Origin: Pseudoalteromonas sp. SMS1
Lineage (GTDB): Bacteria > Pseudomonadota > Gammaproteobacteria > Enterobacterales > Alteromonadaceae
DNA: 64,000 bases
Assembly: GCF_021530565.1 (NCBI RefSeq)
Contig: NZ_JAKGBI010000007.1
Coordinates: 124,001-188,000 of the forward strand
Direction: 5' to 3'
A program made the translations under genes and the position numbers. The notes beneath the pieces are model-generated. The model was given only the letters and a program-made list of their open reading frames with translations. It did not search any database and had not been told where the DNA came from. This document shows, in pieces, positions 43,090-53,765 of the stretch. How positions within the stretch are numbered: the stretch's first letter is position 1; the number at the start of each line of letters is the position of its first letter.

Positions 43090-44205
43090 TTATTTCTTAA
43101 TGGCGCTAATGCGAATATCAGTACCGATTTGTGTACAATCTGTAAACTGAAGCTCGCTGATTTGGCCCATTTCAGTTAAAACGTGACTCTGAAACAAGCC
43201 TTTACCACCTTCGCCAATGATTTTAGGTGCTAAATAAACAATATACTCGTCAATTAAGCCTTGCTCATGCATCACGCCACATAACGTGGCACCGGCTTCC
43301 AACCACACCAAATTAATATTTCGACTCGCTAAAAATTGCATTACCGCATTTAAATCGAGCTTGCTGTTTGCAGTGGGTAGACAGACTTGTTCTACAAAAT
43401 GTGGCCAGTTGTGCACTTTATCAAGCTCTGAGCGCAAAATAATAATGTCAGAGTGACATTCGAAAAGTGAGAGCGTCGGCGTTAAACGGTTTTGCGTATC
43501 AATTATGACACGAATAGGCTGACGAATATCGTTATTCTCCAGTGTATTGCTATCGGCAGACAACACTTCTTGTCGCACATTCAAGCGCGCATCATCAGTT
43601 AACACCGTATCAGCACCTGATAAAATAGCACAACTTTGCGCTCGATACGTTTGTACATCCCGCCTGGCTTGTGGCCCCGTTATCCATTTACTTTTGCCAT
43701 TCTGCAAAGCGGTTTTGCCATCTAAACTAGCTGCCAATTTTGCAATTACATAAGGAACACCAAATTCCATGCGTTTCAAAAAGCCCTTATTTAAGCTTCT
43801 TGCTGCTTGCTCTAATAACCCAGAGGCCACTTCAACACCTGCTTCTTGCAGCATTTTGAGCCCGTTTCCAGCGACTTCAGGGTTGGGATCAACCATCGCA
43901 CAGATCACTTTACTGATCCCAGCATCAATTAACCCTTTCGCACAAGGAGGTGTGCGGCCATAATGACTACATGGTTCTAGTGTAACGTAAGCCGTTGCGC
44001 CACGTGCACATGCGCCAGCTTCTCGCAATGCAAATACTTCAGCATGAGGTCCACCAGCTTGAATGTGAAACCCTTGGCCAACAACCTTGTCGTCTTTGAC
44101 AATAACACAACCTACATTGGGATTAGGAGTTGTAGTGTTAAACCCACGCTTTGCCAGTGATATGGCCATATTCATATAATCATGATCGGCTTGTGTAAAC
44201 GTCAT
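43090..44205 (-). CDS. ribD: Bifunctional riboflavin deaminase/reductase
   Basis: 371 residues: N-terminal cytidine-deaminase-fold domain (residues ~5-145) with zinc motif HAEVFALREAG and PCSHYGRTPPCAKGLID, and C-terminal reductase domain (~146-371) with VIAKLAASLDGKTAL and the GEGGKGLF tail. It performs the second and third steps of pyrimidine processing. The start overlaps the nrdR stop by one base, so it is tightly coupled to nrdR. Confidence 0.96.
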   Translation of the reverse strand: MTFTQADHDYMNMAISLAKRGFNTTTPNPNVGCVIVKDDKVVGQGFHIQAGGPHAEVFALREAGACARGATAYVTLEPCSHYGRTPPCAKGLIDAGISKVICAMVDPNPEVAGNGLKMLQEAGVEVASGLLEQAARSLNKGFLKRMEFGVPYVIAKLAASLDGKTALQNGKSKWITGPQARRDVQTYRAQSCAILSGADTVLTDDARLNVRQEVLSADSNTLENNDIRQPIRVIIDTQNRLTPTLSLFECHSDIIILRSELDKVHNWPHFVEQVCLPTANSKLDLNAVMQFLASRNINLVWLEAGATLCGVMHEQGLIDEYIVYLAPKIIGEGGKGLFQSHVLTEMGQISELQFTDCTQIGTDIRISAIKK

Positions 44206-44654
44206 CAGTCGCCAAGCCTCGCGATCTCTTCACCAAACTCTTTGATGTCTTCAAAACTGCGATAAACCGATGCAAATCGCACGTATGCCACCTTATCCAG
44301 CTTCTTCAAAGCTTCCATGATGCACTCACCAATTAATTGACTATTTACTTCTCGTTCACCCGTTGCGCGGATTTGAGACTTGATTTGGTGTACCACTTCT
44401 TCAATTTGTTCTGTACTTACAGGTCGCTTTTCCAATGCCCTATGTAAGCCATTCAATAATTTATCTTCATTAAACGGCTCGCGAGTACCATCTTGCTTTA
44501 TCACCCTAGGCATGAGTAGCTCCGCGCCTTCAAAAGTCGTAAACCGTTCATGGCATACAATGCATTCACGACGTCGACGCACTTGGTGACCCGATGCCAC
44601 TAATCGCGAATCAATAACTTTGGTGTCTTTTGCAGTACAAAAAGGACAATGCAT
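44205..44654 (-). CDS. nrdR: Transcriptional repressor NrdR
   Basis: 149-residue nucleotide-sensing repressor of ribonucleotide reductase genes. The zinc ribbon [18 protein letters not shown] with [13 protein letters not shown], then the ATP-cone ([20 protein letters not shown]) match the family over the whole length. It heads the operon nrdR-ribD-ribE-ribBX-ribH-nusB-thiL-pgpA. Confidence 0.97.
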   Translation of the reverse strand: MHCPFCTAKDTKVIDSRLVASGHQVRRRRECIVCHERFTTFEGAELLMPRVIKQDGTREPFNEDKLLNGLHRALEKRPVSTEQIEEVVHQIKSQIRATGEREVNSQLIGECIMEALKKLDKVAYVRFASVYRSFEDIKEFGEEIARLGD

Positions 44655-44760
44655 AAATTCTCACTGTTTAGTCAATCTCTATATTACGGCTCTTTAGCTA
44701 TTGGCATTTAATCCACTGAGTTCACTGTAGTTTTAAATGCGCTGAGTGATGTTAGAAAAT

Positions 44761-44784
44761 AAAAAAGGCCGCATATTTGCGGCC
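44761..44784 (-). terminator. Terminator of glyA
   Basis: On the minus strand GGCCGCA-AATA-TGCGGCC is followed by TTTTTT. It ends the glyA transcript before nrdR. Confidence 0.9.
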
Positions 44785-44821
44785 TTTATGATATCAAAAA
44801 TAACGCTAATTGTGACTTAAA

Positions 44822-46078
44822 TTATGCGTAAACCGGTAATTTAGCACAGATTGCTTTTACTTTTTCTTTCACTTCAGTTTGTACTGACTCATCATTGATG
44901 TTGTCTAGCACATCACAGATCCAACCCGCTAGCTCACCCGCTTCTGCTTCTTTGAAACCACGACGCGTGATAGCTGGAGAACCAATACGAAGACCAGACG
45001 TCACAAAAGGAGAACGCGGGTCATTTGGAACTGAATTTTTATTTACTGTAATGTTCGCACGACCAAGCGCAGCATCAGCATCTTTACCTGTAATGTCTTT
45101 GTCGATTAAATCTAGAAGGAATAGGTGGTTGTCTGTCTTACCAGAGACAACTTTGTAACCACGCTCTTGAAGTACAGCAACCATCGCTTGTGCATTTTTA
45201 ACAACTTGTGTTTGGTATGCCTTAAACTCAGGCTCTAGTGCTTCTTTGAAAGCAACGGCTTTAGCAGCAATAACATGGCAAAGAGGGCCACCTTGACCAC
45301 CAGGGAATACAGCGCTGTTTAGCTTTTTGTAGATATCTTCATCACCACACGCTGATACAATCAAACCACCACGAGGACCAGCCAGTGTTTTGTGTGTTGT
45401 TGTTGTCACAACATGCGCGTGTGGCACTGGGTTAGGATATACGCCTGCAGCAACTAAACCCGCTACATGTGCCATATCAACTAACAAGTATGCACCTACT
45501 TTGTCTGCAATCTCACGGAATTTTGCCCAATCAACAATACCTGAATATGCAGAAAAACCGCCGATTATCATTTTTGGTTTGTGTTCAAGTGCAAGTGCTT
45601 CAACTTGCGCATAATCAATTTCGCCCGTTTCTTCATTTAGACCGTATTGAATCGCATTGTAAGTTTTGCCTGAGAAATTAACATGCGAACCGTGAGTCAG
45701 GTGACCACCGTGCGCCAGGCTCATACCTAAAACCGTATCATGCGGCTGAAGTAGCGCTTGGAAAACCGCTGCGTTTGCTTGAGAACCAGCATGTGGCTGA
45801 ACATTTGCGTAATCCGCACCAAAAAGTTCACATGCGCGGTCAATGGCTAGCTGCTCAACAACATCTACGTGCTCACACCCACCATAGTAGCGTTTGCCTG
45901 GGTAACCTTCAGCATATTTATTAGTAAGCTGTGACCCTTGAGCCTCAAGTACACGTGGGCTACAGTAGTTTTCAGATGCGATTAGCTCGATATGCTCTTC
46001 TTGACGAGTCGTTTCTGACTGGATCGCTTGATGTAATTCAGGGTCAAAATCTGCAATATTCATGTTACGTTCTAACAT
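44822..46078 (-). CDS. glyA: Serine hydroxymethyltransferase
   Basis: 418-residue PLP enzyme that interconverts serine and glycine with tetrahydrofolate. [68 protein letters not shown] with the PLP lysine in [11 protein letters not shown], and [21 protein letters not shown] are present. ATG 46078 is chosen for its AGGAG site; the upstream ATG at 46096 has none. Its own terminator follows at 44761-44784. Confidence 0.97.
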   Translation of the reverse strand: MLERNMNIADFDPELHQAIQSETTRQEEHIELIASENYCSPRVLEAQGSQLTNKYAEGYPGKRYYGGCEHVDVVEQLAIDRACELFGADYANVQPHAGSQANAAVFQALLQPHDTVLGMSLAHGGHLTHGSHVNFSGKTYNAIQYGLNEETGEIDYAQVEALALEHKPKMIIGGFSAYSGIVDWAKFREIADKVGAYLLVDMAHVAGLVAAGVYPNPVPHAHVVTTTTHKTLAGPRGGLIVSACGDEDIYKKLNSAVFPGGQGGPLCHVIAAKAVAFKEALEPEFKAYQTQVVKNAQAMVAVLQERGYKVVSGKTDNHLFLLDLIDKDITGKDADAALGRANITVNKNSVPNDPRSPFVTSGLRIGSPAITRRGFKEAEAGELAGWICDVLDNINDESVQTEVKEKVKAICAKLPVYA

Positions 46079-46335
46079 GGTTTCTCCTAGGTGCACGTAT
46101 GATTAATTTTATCGTCTGCAATTGTACGCAATTTACGTCCAGTTGCCTACGAAATCTGCGTGAGCATATTTAAGCAGGGATTGAATTTATTTCACAGTCT
46201 TTAGGGGATGATATTTTTTTATTTAAACATAAATTTTATTTATGAAATACAGCAATTACATTTGAAATTAAAATATGCATGCACACAATCGTGTACTTTG
46301 CGTACATGCATTACCCGCAGAGGGTGACGAATAGT

Positions 46336-47619
46336 TTATCCTAATTTGTCGAAAATATGCTGTTTAAGCACGCTGTAATCCGCTTCTACGGTTTCTGCTA
46401 AACAAGGCTTGGCAAGCGCATCAGACAGCACTTTAGGCATCTCAAGCTGTTGTTGTAAAACACTTTCTACTGACTCTTTAAATTTTGCTGGATGCGCAGT
46501 GGCGAGAAAAATCCCCGTCTCACTAGCACCACTATTTAATCTAAGCCCTTCATACGCGATTGCGGTATGTGGCTCTGCCACATACCCACTAGCATTAATT
46601 TGTTGCATCACTTCTCGCGTTCTCGACTCTGATACCGAACTTGAATAAAAGTAATCTTCATCAAAGACACCTTCTCGAAGCATACTTTCAACTCTTGGCC
46701 AATTATTAGGTTTACTCACATCCATCGCATTGGAAAGTGACTCCAAGGTCGCATTTGGCGCCCATTTTCCAGATGACAAATAACGCGGTACCGTGTCATT
46801 TTGGTTGGTTGTTGCGCTGAGTTTTTTTACTGGTAACCCAATAGCTGCCGCTATCATAGCGGCGCATACATTGCCAAAATTGCCACTTGGCACAGAAATA
46901 TGAACGTTGTCGCGTTGTTGCTCAGGCACCTGTGAAAAAGCTTCAAAGTAATAGCACACTTGCGCAAGTAAACGGCTAATATTAATTGAATTAGCCGAAT
47001 TAAGACCCAATTTACTCTTAACCTCCTCGTCTAAAAAGGCTTGCTTTACAATAGCTTGACAATCATCAAAACTGCCTTCCACTGCGTAACAATGAATATT
47101 TTTACCCAGCGTCGTAAATAACTTTTGTTGCGCCAGAGAAATCTTGCCTTTCGGGTAAAGTATGACCACATCTACGTTTTCTTTGTTATAAAACGCATGT
47201 GCGACTGCCGCCCCAGTATCACCGCTGGTGGCTGTCAAAATCGTCACTCGCTCCCCTTGACTGAATAGGCTAATACACTCAGACATAAAGCGTCCGCCGA
47301 AATCTTTAAATGCCAAGGTCGGCCCATGAAACAGCTCTAAGCAATATTTATTTTCTTCAACTTGAACAAGGGGGGCCGGAAAGTTAAACGCGCGCGCTAC
47401 CATTTCATTAATAGTATCTTCTGGCAGTTCGTCGCCAATTAAGTGCTGCAGTATTCTGCCACTGCGTTGTGCAAAAGGCAGTGATAATAGCGCATCAATA
47501 TTGGTTAATTTAGAGAGTGCTTTAGGAAAGAACACCCCCTGGTTGCGACCAAGACCCACTTTAACTGCTTCTGTAAACGAAACCTGTTGTTCTGGGTCCA
47601 TTAAATTTACTAACTTCAT
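46336..47619 (-). CDS. thrC: Threonine synthase
   Basis: 427-residue PLP enzyme that makes threonine from O-phosphohomoserine, last step of the pathway. FHGPTLAFKDFGGRF carries the PLP lysine near residue 107, ILTATSGDTGAAVAHAF and SANSINISRLLAQVCYYF follow, all diagnostic. Last gene of thrABC with a 9-base gap to thrB. Confidence 0.97.
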   Translation of the reverse strand: MKLVNLMDPEQQVSFTEAVKVGLGRNQGVFFPKALSKLTNIDALLSLPFAQRSGRILQHLIGDELPEDTINEMVARAFNFPAPLVQVEENKYCLELFHGPTLAFKDFGGRFMSECISLFSQGERVTILTATSGDTGAAVAHAFYNKENVDVVILYPKGKISLAQQKLFTTLGKNIHCYAVEGSFDDCQAIVKQAFLDEEVKSKLGLNSANSINISRLLAQVCYYFEAFSQVPEQQRDNVHISVPSGNFGNVCAAMIAAAIGLPVKKLSATTNQNDTVPRYLSSGKWAPNATLESLSNAMDVSKPNNWPRVESMLREGVFDEDYFYSSSVSESRTREVMQQINASGYVAEPHTAIAYEGLRLNSGASETGIFLATAHPAKFKESVESVLQQQLEMPKVLSDALAKPCLAETVEADYSVLKQHIFDKLG

Positions 47620-47628
47620 GTTAATTCC

Positions 47629-48558
47629 TTAAGTAAGCTCTCGAGTGCCTTGATTGTCAAATTTACAGATATGGCTAAAGCCATTTTCGTTTACATAGTT
47701 TTTGTTAAGCCAGTCTTCGCAGCGCTTGGCACGATCAAGTGATGTGCATAGTGCAAATAGCGTCGGGCCTGCGCCTGAAATACTCACCACATCAGCACCC
47801 AGCTCGGGTAAACTCAACTGTGCTTCTTTGTAACCTTGAATCAATGGGGCACGACTGGGCTCTGCTATCTCATCCTGCATGAGCTGTACAGCCTCATTAA
47901 AGCGCTGTTGTTGCAGTAACGCGGTGAAGGCAGCCAACCGCTGCGCAAACGTGACACTTTGACCGAGATTTAAGCGCGTTGGTAACACTGCTCTCGCTTT
48001 CGCGGTATTCAAAGCAAACCCTGGGAAAGCAACGACAATATGCCAATCAGCGCCTGTTGGCAGAGCGATTGCACGATCCGGTACTATCTCAGAGGTCAAT
48101 TGTAAACCACCCAAGTAGCAAGGCGTTATATTATCGTAATGGCGTGCACCACTGACTTTTGCTTCAAAATCAGCCATCAATTCTATCATTTGAACCTGAG
48201 ATAGCGCAGTTTGGCTAAATGCATTCAGCGCGGCAAATGTGGCAACGACTGAGCATGCACTAGACCCCAGACCTGAGCCTATTGGCAATCGCTTTTCTAA
48301 TGTTAATGACACATTGGGCATATCTGCATTTACATGCGCCCTAAAGTGCGACAAACATTGATAGGCCAAGTTTTCTTCCTGATTGCTGGGTAATTTATCT
48401 GCATACTCTCCAATACACCTAAACTCATCTTGTTCAGCTTCTTCTATGTGAACAATATCTCCCAACAATTGCTCACCCAAAGGAGCTAATGCCGCCCCCA
48501 AAGAATCAAAGCCGACACAAAAGTTGCCAATTGATGCAGGTGCAAAAAATGTCCTCAT
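47629..48558 (-). CDS. thrB: Homoserine kinase
   Basis: 309-residue GHMP kinase that phosphorylates homoserine. APASIGNFCVGFDSLGAAL near the N-terminus, PIGSGLGSSACSVVATFAALN (ATP-binding) near 92, and VVSISGAGPTLFAL near the C-terminus are complete. It sits 10 bases after thrA and 9 before thrC. Confidence 0.97.
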   Translation of the reverse strand: MRTFFAPASIGNFCVGFDSLGAALAPLGEQLLGDIVHIEEAEQDEFRCIGEYADKLPSNQEENLAYQCLSHFRAHVNADMPNVSLTLEKRLPIGSGLGSSACSVVATFAALNAFSQTALSQVQMIELMADFEAKVSGARHYDNITPCYLGGLQLTSEIVPDRAIALPTGADWHIVVAFPGFALNTAKARAVLPTRLNLGQSVTFAQRLAAFTALLQQQRFNEAVQLMQDEIAEPSRAPLIQGYKEAQLSLPELGADVVSISGAGPTLFALCTSLDRAKRCEDWLNKNYVNENGFSHICKFDNQGTRELT

Positions 48559-48568
48559 TGTGTCTTCC

Positions 48569-50986
48569 TTATCTTGATAATGTCTTTAATATATCCGCGA
48601 ATACGCCAGCAGCAGTGACTTCGGCACCGGCACCATAACCACGGATAACAAACGGTTTAGGCTGGTAATATTGACTTAAAATAGCCAATGCGTTTTCACC
48701 GTCGCGAATATCAAATAGTGCGTGTTGCGCGTCGACAGCCTCGATACCAACACGACATTTACCATCCACAATGCTCCCTACATAGCGCAACTTTTTGCCT
48801 TCACTTGCCGCACTGTCTACTCTGTCAGAAAATACAGCGTCTAGCTCTGGTAAGCGTGCCATGAACGCATCTACATCGGTGCCCTTTGCAAAGTCATCAG
48901 GTACAACAGGCTCGACCTCAATATCATCTAGTTCCAGTTCAAGGCCTGCTTCGCGCGCAATGATCAGTAGTTTTCGAGCTACATCTGTCCCCGATAAATC
49001 ATCCCTTGGATCAGGCTCTGTAAACCCATTTTGTTTTGCTTGCAGTGTCGCTTCAGACAGCGTAAGCCCATCTTCTATCGCGCCGAACATGTAGGACAAG
49101 GAACCCGATAAAATACCACTGAAGGACAATAATTCATCGCCAGCTCCGAACAATAACTGTAAATTATCTAACACAGGCAACCCTGCGCCGACGTTAGTTT
49201 CGTACAAGAACTTTCTTCCTGAGTTAACCGCAGCTTGTTTGAGCTGTCTGTAATAAGCCATGTCGCCAGTGTTCGCTTTTTTATTCGCTGCAACAACATG
49301 GAACCCAGTTTCCAAAAATTGACTATATTGATCGGCCAGAAGCTGAGAAGAACTGCAATCCACGATCACAGGGTTAATCAAGTGGTTGGCTTTGACAAAT
49401 CGCTCTAATTGGTCAATTGAAAAAGACATCTCAGAGGCAGCCAACTGCGCTTGCCAAGCGTTAAACTCAATACCATCGGGTGACAGCAGGCATTTTTTAG
49501 AATTCGCCACCCCATACAAATTTAATTTAATATTGCGGTTCGCTAGCCAATGTTGTTGTTTTTCTAGCTGTTGAACCAGTTCTGCGCCCACTAAACCACA
49601 GCCCAGTAAGAACACGTCGATTGAAGGCACATGCGTGAAAAAGTTTTCGTGGCAAACCTTCATCGCGTCTTTGCACAAAGCACCTGAGACTACCGCAGAA
49701 ATGGCGCTTTCTGTGGAGTCTTGCGCAATCGCCACAATATTCACTTGCGCCTGCGCCAAGGATGCGAAAAACTTAGCAGCTAGGCCTTTATGTGAACGCA
49801 TGTTGTCCCCGACTAACGTCACAATCGCGAGATCTTTCTGCACTTCAATAGGCTCAATCAAGCCAGCTTTAGTTTCTAATTCAAAGGCCGTTTGTAACGC
49901 GCGCATAGCGAGAGGCAAGTCTTGCTCATGCACGCAAAAGCTAATACTGAATTCACAAGATGATTGTGTGATCAATACAATCGACACATTGTCATTGGCT
50001 AAGGCAGAGAAGACCCGAGCTGCCATGCCGACCTTGCCTTTCATTCCAGGCCCTGACACCGTCAACATGGCAAGCTTATCTAAGCTCGACAACGCTTTAA
50101 CCGGTGATTCATTGTCACTTTGTGCCGAAATGAGTGAGCCTGGTACATCTGGATCATGTGTGTTTTTGATCTCACAAGGTACATTTGCTTTCGCGCACGG
50201 TAAAATTGTTTTTGGGTGTAAAACTTTCGCCCCAAAATAGGCTAACTCCATCGCCTCTTTATAAGACAGCCTTGACACTTTGGTTGCCTTTTTAATGAGG
50301 CGAGGATCTGCGCTGTAAACACCATCCACATCCGTCCAAATTTGGCAGATCTTGGCATTGATACTTGCTGCAACAACTGCCGCCGAGTAGTCTGACCCAT
50401 TTCTTCCCAAGGTCGTCAGTTCACCTGAGTCATTGCTGCCCGTAAATCCAGCTAAAATATATAACCCTGATTCACAAGAGTGCAGTTGTTGCATGAGCGC
50501 CTGCTTGGTTCGCTCTAAGTCAACCTCAGAATCTAAGTATTGCATTTGAGTTTTAATACAGTGGGTAGCATCCAATGCCTGCGCTTTTTGGTCCTTCAAC
50601 ATGCTCACCATTAACGCCACGCTGATCCGTTCACCAAAGCTGATGACAAACGCATTCACAGCATCAGGACATTGCTTGAGCAGCTTGACGCCGGCCAACT
50701 TATCTTGCAATAGGCTTAGCTCTGGCCATCCAATTACCGCGCCGAACTCAGATTCGACTGCCGCTTTTAGTGTCTTGCATCGGGATTCAAATGCGACCCA
50801 AAGCGCGTCATAGTTCTCTCCTCTTGCCGCGTACTCAGCTAACTCGACCAATTGATCAGTCATACCACCAGGCGCAGACAGAACGATCACGGCACTGCCA
50901 CTACTGTAATTTGCTACAAGAGATTGTACTCGTCGCAGACAGTCAAAATCTGCTAATGATGAGCCCCCAAATTTTAAAACTCGCAT
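48569..50986 (-). CDS. thrA: Bifunctional aspartokinase I / homoserine dehydrogenase I
   Basis: 805 residues carrying the first and third steps of threonine synthesis. The aspartokinase part opens [13 protein letters not shown], contains [11 protein letters not shown] and [17 protein letters not shown], then the paired ACT regulatory domains (about residues 315-460) for threonine feedback. The dehydrogenase part begins at [13 protein letters not shown] and contains [26 protein letters not shown] and the [17 protein letters not shown] signature. ATG 50986 behind GAGGAAA is chosen; the frame extends upstream only by reading across the attenuator. Preceded by a leader peptide and attenuator. Confidence 0.96.
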   Translation of the reverse strand: MRVLKFGGSSLADFDCLRRVQSLVANYSSGSAVIVLSAPGGMTDQLVELAEYAARGENYDALWVAFESRCKTLKAAVESEFGAVIGWPELSLLQDKLAGVKLLKQCPDAVNAFVISFGERISVALMVSMLKDQKAQALDATHCIKTQMQYLDSEVDLERTKQALMQQLHSCESGLYILAGFTGSNDSGELTTLGRNGSDYSAAVVAASINAKICQIWTDVDGVYSADPRLIKKATKVSRLSYKEAMELAYFGAKVLHPKTILPCAKANVPCEIKNTHDPDVPGSLISAQSDNESPVKALSSLDKLAMLTVSGPGMKGKVGMAARVFSALANDNVSIVLITQSSCEFSISFCVHEQDLPLAMRALQTAFELETKAGLIEPIEVQKDLAIVTLVGDNMRSHKGLAAKFFASLAQAQVNIVAIAQDSTESAISAVVSGALCKDAMKVCHENFFTHVPSIDVFLLGCGLVGAELVQQLEKQQHWLANRNIKLNLYGVANSKKCLLSPDGIEFNAWQAQLAASEMSFSIDQLERFVKANHLINPVIVDCSSSQLLADQYSQFLETGFHVVAANKKANTGDMAYYRQLKQAAVNSGRKFLYETNVGAGLPVLDNLQLLFGAGDELLSFSGILSGSLSYMFGAIEDGLTLSEATLQAKQNGFTEPDPRDDLSGTDVARKLLIIAREAGLELELDDIEVEPVVPDDFAKGTDVDAFMARLPELDAVFSDRVDSAASEGKKLRYVGSIVDGKCRVGIEAVDAQHALFDIRDGENALAILSQYYQPKPFVIRGYGAGAEVTAAGVFADILKTLSR

Positions 50987-51013
50987 ACTGTGTTTTTCCT
51001 CATTCCTAAAACG

Positions 51014-51049
51014 AAAAAGGCCTGTGCTCTTGGTGAGCACAGGCCTTTT
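51014..51049 (-). terminator. thr operon attenuator terminator
   Basis: On the minus strand AAAAGGCCTGTGCTC pairs with GAGCACAGGCCTTTTT around CACCAA-like loop bases, then TTTTTC. It lies between the leader peptide and thrA, the standard attenuator position. Confidence 0.9.
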
Positions 51050-51073
51050 ATAATTACGCACGGACCTATGCCA

Positions 51074-51133
51074 CTATCCAGTGTGGATGGTGGTCGTAAT
51101 AATAATTGTCACGTTACGTGTAATTCGGTTCAT
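51074..51133 (-). CDS. thrL: thr operon leader peptide
   Basis: 19-residue peptide MNRITRNVTIIITTTIHTG. Ten of its nineteen residues are Thr or Ile, the amino acids that control this operon. It is followed 25 bases later by the attenuator hairpin and then thrA. When charged Thr or Ile tRNA is scarce the ribosome stalls in the run and the terminator does not form. It is too short for ordinary gene finders. The sequence and position match the known thrL design; regulation is inferred. Confidence 0.9.
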   Translation of the reverse strand: MNRITRNVTIIITTTIHTG

Positions 51134-51280
51134 AGTTTCTTTGATTAACCTAGTTCAAAGTTGTTTAAAAATTGCTTACCTGAACTAGACTGCCTGATCC
51201 TTGGTCAATCTGTCAAGCAGCATGGAGTAAATTAAATATGCAAAAAGTTCAAGATACGTACAAGGAAGTGGAAAAGCTAT

Positions 51281-51646
51281 CTAACGGATACCATATTCGC
51301 TCAACAAAGCGAGGAGCTGGTCGGCTTTAACTGGTTTTTCTAAAAACTTCATGGCGCCAAGCTGCGCAACTTTAGTCTTCATTTGAACTTGGATATCTGC
51401 AGAGATCACTACGACGTAAGTTTCAATTTTATGCGCTTTTATCGCTTCAAGCACGCCAACGCCATCAAGTTCGGGCATGGTCAAATCTAAACACAGCAAA
51501 TCGATTTGCGATTTTTGCAATATTTCTAGTGCCTCACGGCCATTTTTGGCCTGACACACATCTACATCAAGATTTGATGTTAGACAGCGCACCACTTGCT
51601 TACGGGCAACAGTTGAATCGTCGCACACTAACACAGAATAGCTCAT
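51281..51646 (-). CDS. CheY-like single-domain response regulator
   Basis: 121 residues, one receiver domain: VLVCDDSTVARK (acidic pair), LLCLDLTMPELDG (phospho-acceptor Asp near residue 54), VVVISADIQ (Ser/Thr) and KFLEKPV (Lys). No output domain. It is divergent from a histidine kinase gene 209 bases away, so the two may work as a pair, with the regulator acting by protein contact as CheY-like proteins do. No chemotaxis genes are adjacent. Confidence 0.9.
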   Translation of the reverse strand: MSYSVLVCDDSTVARKQVVRCLTSNLDVDVCQAKNGREALEILQKSQIDLLCLDLTMPELDGVGVLEAIKAHKIETYVVVISADIQVQMKTKVAQLGAMKFLEKPVKADQLLALLSEYGIR

Positions 51647-51855
51647 AAGAAGGTAAATCTTTATTGTTCTAGTAACAAATAAACGTTATTGTTGTTCTAA
51701 TCTTATAACACAATAATCAACATCCAGTAAGTTTTTTATATCTGCTTGTATGTTGTAAAGATAGCAAGATAAACATTTATTTTTAGCCGTTTATTGGCTA
51801 ACTTTAAGTTTAATACGCGCGCATTAACTTGGTTGTCAGGAGCTAAGAATACTCC

Positions 51856-53616
51856 ATGCTACAGAAAAGTCTGTCGAAAAAACTGCTCACAAATGTTCTG
51901 TCAGTTTACTTCTTACTAACCTTTGTGGTGACTTGTGGACAAGTTGTCGCAGAATATGTGAATACCAAAGACTATATCCGCAATGAGCTAACCATGCTGC
52001 AAAAGACGTTTAGCCGCAGCTTAACTCGTGCCATTTGGGAACTCAATACCAAGCAAACAGTCACCACAGCAGAGGGCTTACTGGCCATCCCTATGATAGA
52101 AGGGATTATTGTGCGTGATGACAGTGGCGAGATCATTTCCCAATTAGGTCGGTCACTCAATATCCACGAATTATACAGTCAGCAACTTGTTCAAGAAGAA
52201 GCGCTAATTGAAGACACGCCATCAGGTTTATTCGGGTATACCTTTCCCCTGATATTTGAGTTTTCTGGACGCGCGACGCAAGTGGGAGATGTCACTCTCT
52301 TCTCAAGCCGGGAAGTGGTATTTAGCCGCATCATGATCTCCATTTACTTTTTAATCGGTAATGCGATGGTCAAGACAACCTTCCTCATTATTCTATTCTT
52401 GCTCGCATTCAGAAAATTACTAACCGAGCCACTGACTGATCTAACGGAGCAGATAGAAGATTTCGAAGTCGACAACGTAGATGGGCACAAAATTGATATT
52501 GATACAACTGAACGCAACGAGCTGAAAGTCATGGAGGAGGCGTTCAACAAGCTGATTGATAAGGTCGCTGAGTATCGTAAACAACTCGACCAAACCCAAA
52601 AAGAGCTCATAATCAGTAACGAAAAACTTGACCAACATAATATCCAGCTTGAACAAGAGGTTGCTAGAAAAACCTCAAATCTCAGTCAAGCCATGATGGA
52701 TCTGCAACAGCAAAAATACGAACTCGAAAAACAGAAACTCACACTCACCGAAGAGATTGATCTGCGACGTCAAACTGAAGAAGAGTTACTCACTAAACAA
52801 AACGAACTGGAAAAGTACGTTGAAGAGCTCAACATGGCGCAGGAGCGATTGGTTGGCTCCGAAAAAATGGCTGCACTTGGCGGTTTAGTGGCGGGGATTA
52901 CTCATGATATAAACACACCAGTAGGGATTGGGGTGACCGCAACATCATTCTTACAAGAACGATTGGATCAACTCGAGGCAGCATATAAAGAAAAAACTCT
53001 TTCGCCAAAAGCCTTAGAAGAGTTTATGCACGAAGCGAAGCAAAGTACTAGCTTGTTAACCAACAATTTGGCACGCGCTTCTGAATTAGTCGCGAGCTTC
53101 AAGCAGATTGCTGTTGATCAGGCCAGTGAAGCAGTGAGGACCATAAATTTCAATCAATATTTGGGCGAGGTGCTACGCTCTTTGCATCCTAAGTTGAAAA
53201 AAACAGCCCATGAGGTCAACATTGATTGCCCTGCCGACCTAACGCTTAATTTGCCAGCAGGCGCAATTAGTCAAATCTTTACCAATTTGATTATGAACTC
53301 GCTCATACATGGCTTTGAAGGTATTAGTAAAGGTGTGATCGACATTCAAATAACGGATGATAATGACGACGTACGTATCGTTTATAAGGACAATGGTAAA
53401 GGGGTTTCACCAGCACAGTTAGAGAAGCTGTTTGACCCATTTTTCACCACTAAACGCGATCAAGGCGGAAGTGGCTTAGGTACGCATATCACATTTAACC
53501 TTGTAAAGCAGACGCTCAATGGCGACATTGAAGTGAGCTCTGAAGAAGGTAAAGGGCTGACCTACTACATAAAATTCCCCAAAGAAATGCAAGCGCAACA
53601 AGCCATGTTTAGTTGA
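51856..53616 (+). CDS. Membrane sensor histidine kinase
   Basis: 586 residues. Two membrane segments (about 11-32 and 160-187) flank a periplasmic sensor region of ~125 residues that begins EYVNTKDYIRNELTMLQ. A long coiled coil follows (about 200-335, with many KQxLxxxxxE heptads) leading to a kinase core. The phospho-accepting His is in LVAGITHDINTPVG, the N box LIMNSLIHGF, G1 DNGKGVSP, F box LFDPFFTTK and G2 GSGLGTHI. Everything needed for autophosphorylation is present. It lacks its own receiver domain. The adjacent CheY-like protein is the obvious partner candidate; the signal is unknown. Confidence 0.9.
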   Translation: MLQKSLSKKLLTNVLSVYFLLTFVVTCGQVVAEYVNTKDYIRNELTMLQKTFSRSLTRAIWELNTKQTVTTAEGLLAIPMIEGIIVRDDSGEIISQLGRSLNIHELYSQQLVQEEALIEDTPSGLFGYTFPLIFEFSGRATQVGDVTLFSSREVVFSRIMISIYFLIGNAMVKTTFLIILFLLAFRKLLTEPLTDLTEQIEDFEVDNVDGHKIDIDTTERNELKVMEEAFNKLIDKVAEYRKQLDQTQKELIISNEKLDQHNIQLEQEVARKTSNLSQAMMDLQQQKYELEKQKLTLTEEIDLRRQTEEELLTKQNELEKYVEELNMAQERLVGSEKMAALGGLVAGITHDINTPVGIGVTATSFLQERLDQLEAAYKEKTLSPKALEEFMHEAKQSTSLLTNNLARASELVASFKQIAVDQASEAVRTINFNQYLGEVLRSLHPKLKKTAHEVNIDCPADLTLNLPAGAISQIFTNLIMNSLIHGFEGISKGVIDIQITDDNDDVRIVYKDNGKGVSPAQLEKLFDPFFTTKRDQGGSGLGTHITFNLVKQTLNGDIEVSSEEGKGLTYYIKFPKEMQAQQAMFS

Positions 53617-53765
53617 TATGTATTGTGGGCCATTCATAATTGGCCCACATGCTCATGCCCAATTCGCTTTTCATCACCGCAAAATTAACCATTTTAGTCT
53701 TTGCTCGCGACATTATAGATTTGCTATGATGCAGGTCGTTTTTTCATACTCGGATTTTAAATGAT

